Part shown: positions 7,075 to 15,474 of the stretch, piece by piece
How the letters are laid out: the number at the start of each line of letters is the position of its first letter
How positions within the stretch are numbered: position 1 is the stretch's first letter
Assembly: GCA_964533055.1 (NCBI GenBank)
Contig: CAZHKZ010000005.1
Coordinates: 1 to 49,935 of the forward strand
Source of the DNA: JACROF01 sp964533055
GTDB taxonomy: Bacteria > Patescibacteriota > Microgenomatia > Levybacterales > UBA12049
Reading direction: 5' to 3'
Length of the DNA: 49,935 bases
Made by a program: the position numbers and the translations under genes
The notes under the pieces: model-generated
Told to the model about the DNA's origin: nothing
What the model saw: only the letters and a program-made list of their open reading frames with translations
Database searches by the model: none

Positions 7075-7233
7075 CTATTCACAGCACGGATCTTTATATC
7101 CGCATGCATGACATACTGCATCCCGACTACCTGGCATAATACCCATTAAACCCTTACATACCGGACAGAGCTGAGCAAATATTGAAGTTCCCTCTTCAAT
7201 ATATTCATATATACCCTCAGTCCTTACCTTCAT
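7075..7233 (-). CDS. Small zinc-ribbon protein (52 residues)
   Basis: An open frame of 52 codons sits between the GT39 gene and mscL. It reads MKVRTEGIYEYIEEG, then LCPVCKG, a Gly/Met-rich loop, and VCHACGYKDPCCE. The CPVC and CHAC knuckles make a zinc ribbon, with two more Cys at the end. I do not recognise a named family. The ATG overlaps the end of the GT39 gene by 17 nt, and the stop lies 24 nt before the mscL start with the mscL Shine-Dalgarno sequence between, so it is probably translated by coupling within an operon. Both the Cys pattern and the fit between neighbours support a real gene. Confidence 0.7.
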   Translation of the reverse strand: MKVRTEGIYEYIEEGTSIFAQLCPVCKGLMGIMPGSRDAVCHACGYKDPCCE

Positions 7234-8782
7234 AATGTATGAGCTTATATACCTTCACTACTGAGACATTCCACTCCCCTGCAATCTCAGCTCTTCCAAA
7301 TCCAGCTACTTCAAAAAGAGGATTGCCAAGTGGAAGACATCCAATATCTTCACAAACAACAAGCAACTGATCAGTAACGGTTTCTCGCTTTGGATCATTG
7401 ATTTGATTCTCGATGCTAACCGGCTTTCTCCCTGCCGCTTCGAAGAAATATCTATACCCGTGGTCTGAATTTCCTGGTGTTATCAATGCAAAGTTATATG
7501 GTTTGTTGTCAGTCTTTGATATTACAAAATCGGCAATAGTCTTTACCTGATCTTTCTGCCTATTGGGCAAAAATTTGAACGGCATTCCATAAAGACTAAG
7601 AACAAATAGGAATATTGTTATTCCGATAACGAAATACTTGAAACCTTTTTTAACAGACTTCCTGGTTACCTGCGCAATAATATTTCCATAGAGTATAAAG
7701 GGTAATGGAAACATAAATTGAAAGTAGTAGTCATAAATAGGCTTTTTATAGAATCCAAAGAGCACAACTCCGCATGTAAGCCAGAGCAATAAGAATAATT
7801 TAGTCACTTTATCTTTTATTCTAAAAATTCCTAAGATCAACACAGCAGAAAGAATGATCACTCCAAGTACCCAAATTTTTAACTCATTATCCGAGAACTT
7901 ATACATCTGCTCATTGGTCGGAAAACTCAATAAGAGCCTACCAAAAAGCCTGAAGAGTACGTCTTTGACTATAGTAAAAAAGGGTTCATGTGACGTAGTT
8001 CCTTGCGCTTGTGAGCTTGTAGAAAAAACAAACCTGAAAATAGTCTGGGTATTGGGAAAATGATTTTTTATTTCAAATGCGATAAACGGAGAAAAGCCAA
8101 TCAAAAATCCAAGTCCCATTTGGAGATATGCAAGTACGCTTTTTTTAATAAGCTCTTTTCTCTCAACAAGACCTCTTCCAAAAAATGTAAAGAGAACTAT
8201 GATAACTCCTACGAATACCTCAATATAATGTAGCTGTAATGCTATGCCAAAAAGTATTCCAACACCAAGATATTTCTTCCACGATGGAAATTTAACAGCC
8301 AAATAAAGGAGATAAAGCATCAGTAATGTAATTGGGGGCATAAGGTTTGGATTCCACGATGAACGCGCATAGACAATAACCAGCGGTGACACTGCATAAA
8401 GGGCAGCGGCAACTAATCCACCTGTCGTACTCATTAGCTTTGAGGTAACATAATAAACAAAAAAGACTGTGAGGATTCCAAAAAGCGCGACCATAACAGC
8501 TGGACCAACTGGATCAAGATTAAAGAGAAAGAGGAAAGGTGCCATAAAGTAGTAGTAGATAGGTCCAAGATAGAAATCTCCAGCTGAGGCACGAGGCCCG
8601 AGGAAGGTCAGCTGACCTTCTAGAATATGCTTTGCCACTAATACATCTCGACCTTCGTCACCCAAGAAAGTCATGTAATCTGAGATCCTGTAAAGTCTCA
8701 GGAATGCAGCAAGGGCAAGTATTGCAAGAAGAATAAAAAGAACTCTTCTCTCTGGTAGATGTGAGGATACTCTTTTCCACAT
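7217..8782 (-). CDS. GT39/PMT-like membrane glycosyltransferase
   Basis: This 521-residue protein has about 11 to 12 membrane helices and a C-terminal soluble part. After the first helix (FILLAILALAAFLRLYRI) comes the first extracytoplasmic loop with FLGDEGRDVLVA; the Asp-Glu of this loop is the catalytic feature of the ArnT/PMT (GT39/GT83) superfamily, which moves sugars from a polyprenyl phosphate to proteins or lipids on the outer face. It directly follows a polyprenyl-phosphate sugar synthase-like gene, which would make its donor. I start at ATG 8782, just after the upstream stop; a TTG at 8806 would give 8 extra residues. Acceptor and sugar are unknown. Confidence 0.8.
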   Translation of the reverse strand: MWKRVSSHLPERRVLFILLAILALAAFLRLYRISDYMTFLGDEGRDVLVAKHILEGQLTFLGPRASAGDFYLGPIYYYFMAPFLFLFNLDPVGPAVMVALFGILTVFFVYYVTSKLMSTTGGLVAAALYAVSPLVIVYARSSWNPNLMPPITLLMLYLLYLAVKFPSWKKYLGVGILFGIALQLHYIEVFVGVIIVLFTFFGRGLVERKELIKKSVLAYLQMGLGFLIGFSPFIAFEIKNHFPNTQTIFRFVFSTSSQAQGTTSHEPFFTIVKDVLFRLFGRLLLSFPTNEQMYKFSDNELKIWVLGVIILSAVLILGIFRIKDKVTKLFLLLWLTCGVVLFGFYKKPIYDYYFQFMFPLPFILYGNIIAQVTRKSVKKGFKYFVIGITIFLFVLSLYGMPFKFLPNRQKDQVKTIADFVISKTDNKPYNFALITPGNSDHGYRYFFEAAGRKPVSIENQINDPKRETVTDQLLVVCEDIGCLPLGNPLFEVAGFGRAEIAGEWNVSVVKVYKLIHYEGKD

Positions 8783-8790
8783 ACGCGAGA

Positions 8791-9906
8791 CTATTTCTTT
8801 CTCCAAATGATTTTATTGTAGAGAGTGAAATTCCAAATCAAAAGGAAGAATGTACCAAGTATAAAGAATTCAAAGTAATGCGCCTGACCGACTAAGTGAG
8901 TCCCTATAAATATTGTTCCAGTCTGAATCAAGATTACCCCTATGGATGAAGTAAGATAGAATTGCAGCATCTTAAGGAAGTATTGCAATACTGTTTTTGC
9001 TCTTGCCTCTTTGAATGTCCAGAGATTATTAAAATTATAATTAGAAAAAATTGCAGCTGCCGCACCAACTAAGTTTGCTGATGCAGGATGCCAACCACCA
9101 CCATCAACAAGAAGTCGTAAAATCAATGCATTCAGTATAAATCCAAAACCTCCAACCATTAAAAACTTAATGAACTTCTTTGAGTCACGAAGTCGAAGTC
9201 TGATTACCACATAAAATGAATCGAAAAGATCTTTTTGCTCAATCTTACTTGAACCTCTTACTCTTTCATAAAAAATCACAGGAACTTCGACCATTTTAGC
9301 TTTTTTTAACAATAAGTCGTGGAGAATCTGAATCTTATATGCATAGTATTTTGAGTAGAGATGGTCAATATCAATTTGTTTTAGGATTGAAGTCTTAGTG
9401 AGTTTGAAACCTGAAGTCATATCATGAACATTAAAATGGAGAAGAACAATTCTCGCAAAAAGTCCACCAAAAAAACTCATGAATTTTCTATGAATTCCCC
9501 ACTCTTTTGGGATCTCTCCACCCTTGATGTATCTACTTCCAATAACATAGTCGTACCCCTTATCCATCGCCTCGACGAGGTCAATAATGCCCTTGGGGTC
9601 ATGCTGAAAATCTGCATCGAATTCAATAACCGCATCCGCCTTCATCTCATCCATGGCATAATGCATGGCACGAACATAGGCAGCGCCAAGACCTTGCTTT
9701 GAGCCGTTCAGTAGCTCTATATTCTTCCTTTTCTTCATGGCAGTCCTTACTACTTCAGCTGTGCCATCGGGTGACGTATCGTCAGCAACAAGGATGAACA
9801 TATCATGTTCTTTTATATGAGGAAAAACCTCATCTTCTAAATGAGGCAGCATCTTCTCGATATTCTCTTTCTCATTATATGTTGGAATAATTACTACAAT
9901 TTTCAT
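8791..9906 (-). CDS. Polyprenyl-phosphate glycosyltransferase (GT2, DPM1-like) fused to a GtrA domain
   Basis: Residues 1-225 form a GT-A glycosyltransferase like dolichyl-phosphate mannose synthase: IIPTYNEKENI, VADDTSPDGTAE, and the metal-binding EFDADFQHDP. The C-terminal part (about 245-371) is a GtrA-like domain of four helices, with KFLMVGGFGFILNALILRLL and NYNFNNLWTFKE, thought to help flip or hold lipid-linked sugars. The expected reaction is transfer of a sugar from an NDP donor to a polyprenyl phosphate at the cytoplasmic membrane. The ATG overlaps the upstream decarboxylase stop by 4 nt, and the GT39 gene follows directly, giving a synthesis-to-transfer pair. Confidence 0.9.
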   Translation of the reverse strand: MKIVVIIPTYNEKENIEKMLPHLEDEVFPHIKEHDMFILVADDTSPDGTAEVVRTAMKKRKNIELLNGSKQGLGAAYVRAMHYAMDEMKADAVIEFDADFQHDPKGIIDLVEAMDKGYDYVIGSRYIKGGEIPKEWGIHRKFMSFFGGLFARIVLLHFNVHDMTSGFKLTKTSILKQIDIDHLYSKYYAYKIQILHDLLLKKAKMVEVPVIFYERVRGSSKIEQKDLFDSFYVVIRLRLRDSKKFIKFLMVGGFGFILNALILRLLVDGGGWHPASANLVGAAAAIFSNYNFNNLWTFKEARAKTVLQYFLKMLQFYLTSSIGVILIQTGTIFIGTHLVGQAHYFEFFILGTFFLLIWNFTLYNKIIWRKK

Positions 9907-10856
9907 AACTGCTTACAATATGCTATTAGTTCCTTTAAGCCCTCTTCGAGTGGAACAATTGGCTCCCAATTTAATAGCTTCTTTGCTTTAGTGATATCTG
10001 GACGTCGTCTTAATGGATCATCTTCGGGTAACTTTTCCGATGCAACTATCCTACTTGCTGATCCAACAAGCTTCTTAATTAGAGTAGCATACTCTAAAAT
10101 TGTGTGCTCACTTGAAGACCCCAAATTAACAACCTCTCCAGTCGTACCAGGGGTAAACATCAGCTTAATCAATCCATCAATTAAATCCGAGACAAAACAA
10201 AGTGACCTTGTCTGAGATCCATCACCAAAAAGCGTGATGTCTTCGTTGGCAAGAGCCTGTTTTGCAAAAACAATGACCATACGACCATCATCACTTGCCA
10301 TTCGTGGACCATAGGTATTAAAAATGCGCACAATTCGTGAATCAACTCCTTCTGATCGAGCATAATATGCAGTAATGGTCTCGCCAAATCGCTTTGCCTC
10401 ATCATAAACAGATCGGGGTCCTGTTGTTGAGACATTGCCTCTATACTCTTCCACTTGTGGATGCACTAAGGGATCGCCATATGCCTCAGAGGTTGAAGCA
10501 TAGAGAAATTTAGCATTCTTTTCCTTGGCAAGCTCGAGAAGATATCGAGTGCCCTGTGTATTGACGAGCATGGTCTCCATAGGAAGCGCATGGTAACTCA
10601 AATGACTATGGTGATTGGGAGAAGCTGGAGAGGCCATATGGAAAATTGCTTCAATCTCTCCGCCAAAATTGAGTGGCTCAATTACATTGTGGTTGAGAAA
10701 TGTAAAAGAAGTATTGTCTTTTAAATGCTCTATGTTTTTTTCTGAACCCGTAATGAGATTATCTACACAGACAACACTATACTCTTTCCTGAGCAATGCA
10801 TCACATAAGTGTGATCCTAAAAAACCAGCACCACCAACGACAAGGACTGTCTTCAT
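9903..10856 (-). CDS. UDP-glucuronate decarboxylase (UDP-xylose synthase) family protein
   Basis: This 317-residue extended short-chain dehydrogenase has the NAD-binding GGAGFLGSHL, HMASPASP typical of UDP-glucuronate decarboxylases, the catalytic YDEAKRFGE (Tyr-x3-Lys), and RIFNTYGPRM. It most likely converts UDP-glucuronate, made by the Ugd encoded upstream in the same cluster, to UDP-xylose with tightly bound NAD. A different 4-epimerase activity is possible, because members of this family switch specificity. It is in the nucleotide-sugar run but has its own -10 box 6 nt before the ATG, so it may also be transcribed separately together with the two glycosyltransferase genes. Confidence 0.85.
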   Translation of the reverse strand: MKTVLVVGGAGFLGSHLCDALLRKEYSVVCVDNLITGSEKNIEHLKDNTSFTFLNHNVIEPLNFGGEIEAIFHMASPASPNHHSHLSYHALPMETMLVNTQGTRYLLELAKEKNAKFLYASTSEAYGDPLVHPQVEEYRGNVSTTGPRSVYDEAKRFGETITAYYARSEGVDSRIVRIFNTYGPRMASDDGRMVIVFAKQALANEDITLFGDGSQTRSLCFVSDLIDGLIKLMFTPGTTGEVVNLGSSSEHTILEYATLIKKLVGSASRIVASEKLPEDDPLRRRPDITKAKKLLNWEPIVPLEEGLKELIAYCKQL

Positions 10857-10862
10857 AGAATA

Positions 10863-10868
10863 ATTGTA
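10863..10868 (-). promoter_or_regulatory. Leaderless -10 box of the UDP-glucuronate decarboxylase gene
   Basis: TACAAT exactly 6 nt before ATG 10856, in the 39-nt gap after gmd. The -35 is weak. Confidence 0.5.
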
Positions 10869-10895
10869 TCAGGAATAGAACGGCAAAAGAAGAGA

Positions 10896-11879
10896 CTAGC
10901 CACGATGATGGAGGCTTTTTTCAAGTTCGATATCATTTTTAACCATCATTTCAACAAGCTCAGAGAAGGTAGTCTTTGGCTTCCATCCAAGAACTTTTTC
11001 TGCCTTACTATAGTCGCCAATCAAGAAATCAACCTCTGCTGGGCGATTAAATTTTGCATTATTTGATTGAACATAGTCCTGCCAGTTAGAAATACCCACT
11101 ACTTCGAATGCTTTCTTTACGAACTCTTCAACGCTATGTGTCTCACCAGTAGCGATTACAAAGTCATCTGCCTGTTCTTGCTGAAGCATGAGCCACATTG
11201 CTTCAACATAATCTCTTGAAAAGCCCCAGTCTCTTTTTGAATCAAGATTGCCTAGGAGAAGCGAATCCTGGAGACCAAGTGATATCCTAGCAACAGCATG
11301 GGTTATTTTTCTCGTGACAAACTCAATGCCACGGCGCGGTGATTCATGATTAAAGAGGATTCCAGAACACGCAAACATATCATAACTCTCTCGATAATTT
11401 ACCGTGATGTAGTGGCCATATGCTTTTGCTACACCGTATGGACTTCTAGGGTAGAATCTTGTTGTCTCCTTTTGTGGGGTTTCTGTAACTTTTCCAAACA
11501 TCTCAGAAGAAGAAGCTTGATAAAATCGTATATCTTTATTAACCTGTCTAATTGCTTCAAGAACTCGTGTTACTGCAATTCCTGTAAACTCACCTGTTAG
11601 TACAGGCTGCTCCCAAGATGTCTTTACGAATGACTGTGCTGCTAAATTGTAGACCTCATCAGCCTGAGAGGCTCGAAGAGCATCAACGACTGATCCTTGA
11701 TCAAGAAGGTCACCTGAAAGCAGCTCTACTCTATCTTGAATGTGTGCGATATTACCAATATTTGGAGTACTTAAGCGCCTAACGAATCCATATACCTCGT
11801 AGCCTTTCTCAAGTAAAAATTCTGCAAGATATGAACCATCTTGTCCGGTTATACCTGTGATAAGTGCTTTCTTTGCCAT
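10896..11879 (-). CDS. gmd: GDP-mannose 4,6-dehydratase
   Basis: The 327-residue protein starts ALITGITGQDGSYLAEFLL, the hallmark of Gmd, and has SSSEMFGK, SPYGVAKAYGHY (catalytic Tyr and Lys) and LFNHESPRRG. It converts GDP-D-mannose to GDP-4-keto-6-deoxy-D-mannose, using bound NADP. The downstream pathway partner, an Rmd-like reductase, is encoded immediately upstream (14 nt apart), so the pair should yield GDP-D-rhamnose rather than GDP-fucose, since no GDP-fucose synthase is visible. The protein is a little shorter than E. coli Gmd (about 373 residues), as usual for the short bacterial form. Confidence 0.95.
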   Translation of the reverse strand: MAKKALITGITGQDGSYLAEFLLEKGYEVYGFVRRLSTPNIGNIAHIQDRVELLSGDLLDQGSVVDALRASQADEVYNLAAQSFVKTSWEQPVLTGEFTGIAVTRVLEAIRQVNKDIRFYQASSSEMFGKVTETPQKETTRFYPRSPYGVAKAYGHYITVNYRESYDMFACSGILFNHESPRRGIEFVTRKITHAVARISLGLQDSLLLGNLDSKRDWGFSRDYVEAMWLMLQQEQADDFVIATGETHSVEEFVKKAFEVVGISNWQDYVQSNNAKFNRPAEVDFLIGDYSKAEKVLGWKPKTTFSELVEMMVKNDIELEKSLHHRG

Positions 11880-11893
11880 TTATTTAATCAATT

Positions 11894-12850
11894 CTATACA
11901 ACTTTTCTAAAATAGTCTAGCACGTCTTTGAGTGTATTCTCTAGAGAAATCTCAGGCTTCCAGCCTGTATCATTTGTAATTCTCGTGTTATCAGTATAGA
12001 TATCTTCTATATCTAGTGGTCTAAATAATGCCTGATCAATCTCTACCTCAATAGCCTTGTCAGAGAAAGAAAGTAGTGTATCCAACATCCATTGAATTGA
12101 AACTGATTTCCCAGATCCTAAATTATATGCCTCACCAGGAATACCTTTTTCCATAAGGAGTGTATATCCCCGCACAATGTCACGGACATCTGAAAAATCT
12201 TTTTTTGCTGCAAGATTTCCCACCTTCATGACATTTGATTGACTAACTCCTTTTTCAATCTGGGCAATTTGTCGAGCAAAGGCTGGTACAACAAATTTCT
12301 CCTGCCCAGGACCTGTATGATTGAACGGTCTCGCCCTAATAATGTTCATCTTCTTAACGAGAAAGAAATAATAAGACAGATAATCTTGGGTTATTTTCGA
12401 AACAGCATACGGACTGATTGGTCTAAATGCTGTAGATTCATTTACGGGTAGGTCAGAAAAATCTACTTTTCCATAGATTTCCGATGAGGTGACAGTCACG
12501 ATTCTTGGATGATTTGGCAAAGCTTCAAGCGCTTCGAGCAAATACAATTGAGAAAGAGTATTTATGCTTAGTGTCTCTTCAGGGTTCTTCAAACTCTCAG
12601 AGGGAGATGTCTGAGCAGCTAAATGATATATCTGATCTGGAGCAACTGAATCGATTAATGAATCAACTTCATCCTTCTTTGAGAGATCTACCTTGTGGAG
12701 TACAAGCCTTTCTCTTAATTCTGCCAGCTTTACATCAGATCCATCTGAATGATACGTACCATGAATGTGGAGGTCTGGATTCTTTACAAGAATTGAGGCA
12801 AGATGCTTACCAGCAAAACCGGAGATGCCAGTTATGAGAACTTTTTTCAT
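11894..12850 (-). CDS. rmd: GDP-4-keto-6-deoxy-D-mannose reductase-like NAD-dependent epimerase/dehydratase
   Basis: The 318-residue protein has the Rossmann motif VLITGISGFAGKHL, VTSSEIYGK, SPYAVSKITQDYL (Tyr-x3-Lys) and RPFNHTGPGQ, a string typical of Rmd. Rmd reduces GDP-4-keto-6-deoxy-D-mannose to GDP-D-rhamnose, and the neighbouring gmd makes exactly this substrate. It lies 14 nt after ugd and 14 nt before gmd in the run of nucleotide-sugar genes. GDP-D-rhamnose or a related 6-deoxy sugar is therefore a likely component of the surface glycan. Specificity is inferred from motifs and context, as many SDR reductases look alike. Confidence 0.85.
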   Translation of the reverse strand: MKKVLITGISGFAGKHLASILVKNPDLHIHGTYHSDGSDVKLAELRERLVLHKVDLSKKDEVDSLIDSVAPDQIYHLAAQTSPSESLKNPEETLSINTLSQLYLLEALEALPNHPRIVTVTSSEIYGKVDFSDLPVNESTAFRPISPYAVSKITQDYLSYYFFLVKKMNIIRARPFNHTGPGQEKFVVPAFARQIAQIEKGVSQSNVMKVGNLAAKKDFSDVRDIVRGYTLLMEKGIPGEAYNLGSGKSVSIQWMLDTLLSFSDKAIEVEIDQALFRPLDIEDIYTDNTRITNDTGWKPEISLENTLKDVLDYFRKVV

Positions 12851-12864
12851 TTTCTAAAGAAGAT

Positions 12865-14163
12865 TTATCTTCCAACGCCCTTATAATCAAAACCTATTTC
12901 TTTAACAACTTGAGGGTGATAGATATTTCGACCATCAATAAGAGAATTACCAGTCATTAACTCTTTCACTTTTGCAAGATCAATTTCCTTAAATTCATTC
13001 CACTCAGTTAGCACCATCAATAAGTCTGCATCTTTTACTGCATCGTATGCGTTGTCTGCAAACGTTATCCCCTCGTGACCTTTAAGAATTCTCTTAGCAT
13101 TTTCCTGAGCAATCGGATCAAACGCCCTTACTACAGCTCCAGCTGAAAGAAGTTCTGGGATAATAACAAGTGATGGCGCATCTCTTACATCATCAGTATC
13201 AGGCTTGAAAGCCAGACCTAGAATTGCAATAGTCTTACCCTTTAATTCACCTATCATCGTCTTGGCTTTAGCCACAGTTCGAAGCATCGAATGTTTATTG
13301 ATTGCTTCAACATCCCTCAAGAGTGTGAAATCATATCCGTTCTGATCACCAATTGCTATCAACGCTTTTACATCTTTTGGAAAACAACTGCCACCATATC
13401 CAACTCCTGCATTTAGAAATGCCTTTCCAATTCTCTTATCTAGACCAACACCTGAGAGCACATCGGGCCCATCTGCACCGACTCGCTCAGAAAGTTCAGC
13501 AATAGCATTTGCAAAAGATATCTTGACTGAAAGGAACGCATTGGACGCATACTTAATCATCTCTGCGGTCTCAATTGTAGTTAAAACAGTCTCTCCTCCA
13601 AGTGGCTCGTGAAGACTTAATAGAAGAGCTTGTGCTTTCTTTGTATCAGTTCCAATGACGACTCTATCAGGATGCTGGGTATCGCCTATTGCTTGCCCTT
13701 CTCGAAGAAACTCTGGGACTGAGGCAATATCAAATGTGGATGATTCAGGCTTTACACTATTAATTATCTTCTGAACTTCCCTGTTGGTTCCGATAGGAAC
13801 AGTACTCTTAGTAATTACTACAGTATAATCTCCAAGATGTTTTCCAATCTTCTCTGCAACCTCATATACAACCGAAAGATCGGCTTCACCAGTAGGCTGA
13901 GGAGGTGTGCCTACTGCAATAAAAACCACTTCTGATTCTTTAATAGATGGCTCATAATCGAGGGTAAAAAGGAGACGACCAGCATCAACGTTTCGCTTTA
14001 CCATCTCATCAAGCCCTGGCTCATAAATTGGGACTATGCCCTTCTTAAGACCTTCGACCTTATCAGGCGTATGTCCTATCACCCAGACTTTATTTCCAAG
14101 ATCCGCAAAAATAGTTGCGCTTACTAGCCCTACATATCCATGTCCTACAAATGTAATTGTCAT
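12865..14163 (-). CDS. ugd: UDP-glucose 6-dehydrogenase
   Basis: The 432-residue protein has the N-terminal Rossmann fold ITFVGHGYVGLVSA, the central FLNAGVGYGGSCFPKDVKA with the catalytic Cys, and the C-terminal UDP-binding domain with LGLAFKPDTDDVRDAPS. It oxidises UDP-glucose twice to UDP-glucuronate using 2 NAD. Its product is the substrate of the UDP-glucuronate decarboxylase encoded further along the cluster. It starts 2 nt after the rmlD-like stop, consistent with one polycistronic message. Length and all key residues are normal. Confidence 0.96.
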   Translation of the reverse strand: MTITFVGHGYVGLVSATIFADLGNKVWVIGHTPDKVEGLKKGIVPIYEPGLDEMVKRNVDAGRLLFTLDYEPSIKESEVVFIAVGTPPQPTGEADLSVVYEVAEKIGKHLGDYTVVITKSTVPIGTNREVQKIINSVKPESSTFDIASVPEFLREGQAIGDTQHPDRVVIGTDTKKAQALLLSLHEPLGGETVLTTIETAEMIKYASNAFLSVKISFANAIAELSERVGADGPDVLSGVGLDKRIGKAFLNAGVGYGGSCFPKDVKALIAIGDQNGYDFTLLRDVEAINKHSMLRTVAKAKTMIGELKGKTIAILGLAFKPDTDDVRDAPSLVIIPELLSAGAVVRAFDPIAQENAKRILKGHEGITFADNAYDAVKDADLLMVLTEWNEFKEIDLAKVKELMTGNSLIDGRNIYHPQVVKEIGFDYKGVGR

Positions 14164-14165
14164 AG

Positions 14166-15044
14166 TTATTGTTTGCTGATGATATCTAAGCCTTCACTAA
14201 AGCCGTGCATCAATACACCAAGCTTTGTTATTTTATCATTATTCATAGCTAATTTAAAAGGCCTAAGTGCTTTTCCCTCAAAGTATTCTGCTCTCGTTGT
14301 GGGGATTATTAGCGTCTGATCGAGATTGAATTTCTCCGCAATCATCTGCGCAGCCTCAAATGGAGAAACTATGCTTGATCCAACGAGATGAAAAATTTCA
14401 TTCTCAGATCTAGTAAATACAGTCTTTAAGCTTAGTGCAAAATCATCTATTAGTGTCGGATTAAAATAGTGATCTGTAACTGCTTTAACTTCCTGACCTG
14501 ATGCGAGCCGATCCCGAATCGCGCGGAAAAAATCTTTCTTCGCTTCATATTCTTTTCTATATGGATATGCAGGCCTCACGATAGTATGGGGTAGGCCAGA
14601 TGCCTGAACTCGCTTCTCAGCTTCATATTTAGTCGTACCATACCAATTAATAGGATTAGGCTGACTCTCCTCTGTATATCCACCCTCTGGCGTGTCTTCT
14701 CCATTAAAGACAAAATCTGTTGAGACATAGATAAGACGCTTATTTGTCTTTTGACATGCTTTGATGACATTCTCAACACCATTCACATTAATGGCCCACG
14801 CAGCACCAGCCTCACCAAGCTCTTTGTCTTTTTCGCAACCATCAACGTCTGCTTTCGCAGCAAGAAGCAATACAGTCTGAGCATCATGATCCGCCACTAC
14901 ACCTAATGACTCACTTTGTGTAATATCCAAACCCTGCTCTGTACTCATAGGAAAAAAATGAAAACTGTCAGATAGGAGTTCTTGGATTCGAGTACCGATA
15001 AGCCCAGAGAGACCAATGCCTATGATTTGTTTTTTTGAATCCAT
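14166..15044 (-). CDS. rmlD: dTDP-4-dehydrorhamnose reductase-like protein (RmlD family)
   Basis: The 292-residue SDR protein has IIGIGLSGLIGTRIQ, LLLAAKADVDGCE (matching the N..AYT.VD..E region of RmlD loosely), YVSTDFVFNGE and WYGTTKYEAEKRV (Tyr-x3-Lys), then RPAYPYR. RmlD reduces dTDP-4-keto-L-rhamnose to dTDP-L-rhamnose. The canonical RmlC epimerase that would supply it is absent; a WxcM-type cupin precedes it instead, so the real product may be another 6-deoxyhexose. I start at ATG 15044, 4 nt after the cupin stop; the frame is open further up, but that part lies inside the cupin gene. Confidence 0.8.
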   Translation of the reverse strand: MDSKKQIIGIGLSGLIGTRIQELLSDSFHFFPMSTEQGLDITQSESLGVVADHDAQTVLLLAAKADVDGCEKDKELGEAGAAWAINVNGVENVIKACQKTNKRLIYVSTDFVFNGEDTPEGGYTEESQPNPINWYGTTKYEAEKRVQASGLPHTIVRPAYPYRKEYEAKKDFFRAIRDRLASGQEVKAVTDHYFNPTLIDDFALSLKTVFTRSENEIFHLVGSSIVSPFEAAQMIAEKFNLDQTLIIPTTRAEYFEGKALRPFKLAMNNDKITKLGVLMHGFSEGLDIISKQ

Positions 15045-15048
15045 AAGA

Positions 15049-15471
15049 TTATGCAAGATGCTGATCTCGCAAAGGAAGATATGCCTGATAATCCTCAAGA
15101 TAATCTGACCTATCAGGATTATAATTTGTAGAACTTATCGCACAGATAATCGCATCCGCTGACAGATCTTTAAAGCCATGCCAGACATATGCTGGGATGT
15201 ACACGCCGTTCTTTCCACCAAAGAGTTGAATTTCTTCCTTGCCTTCACCTCTATCGATAACAATTTTTGCACTACCTTGGCTTAAGAAAAATATTTCTTC
15301 TTCTACAAAGTGGCAATGCTCGCCTGTTGCTCCACCCTCAGACTTTGAAACAATAAAATAAAACCTCTTAACCTCAAAAGGGATTAAGTTAGTAGTCTCA
15401 AGGACATGCATAACATTTCCTGATTTACTCACATGCGCAGGTAGTTCAAAAAGAGAAAACGTCTTGGTCAT
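15049..15471 (-). CDS. WxcM-like cupin, probable dTDP-4-keto-6-deoxyglucose isomerase (FdtA/QdtA type)
   Basis: This 140-residue single-domain cupin has KRFYFIVSKSEGGATGEHCH near residue 50, EEEIFFLSQGSAKIVIDRG, VYIPAYVWHGFKDLSADAIICAISSTNYNPDRSDYLEDYQ. This layout, ending Y....SDY..DY, is that of the WxcM/FdtA family, in which characterised members move the keto group of dTDP-4-keto-6-deoxyglucose from C4 to C3; the usual HAH is HCH here. It sits between rmlB and rmlD, exactly where rmlC is expected. It may be a 3,4-ketoisomerase or a substitute epimerase. It starts 3 nt after the rmlB stop. Confidence 0.78.
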   Translation of the reverse strand: MTKTFSLFELPAHVSKSGNVMHVLETTNLIPFEVKRFYFIVSKSEGGATGEHCHFVEEEIFFLSQGSAKIVIDRGEGKEEIQLFGGKNGVYIPAYVWHGFKDLSADAIICAISSTNYNPDRSDYLEDYQAYLPLRDQHLA

Positions 15472-15474
15472 GAA

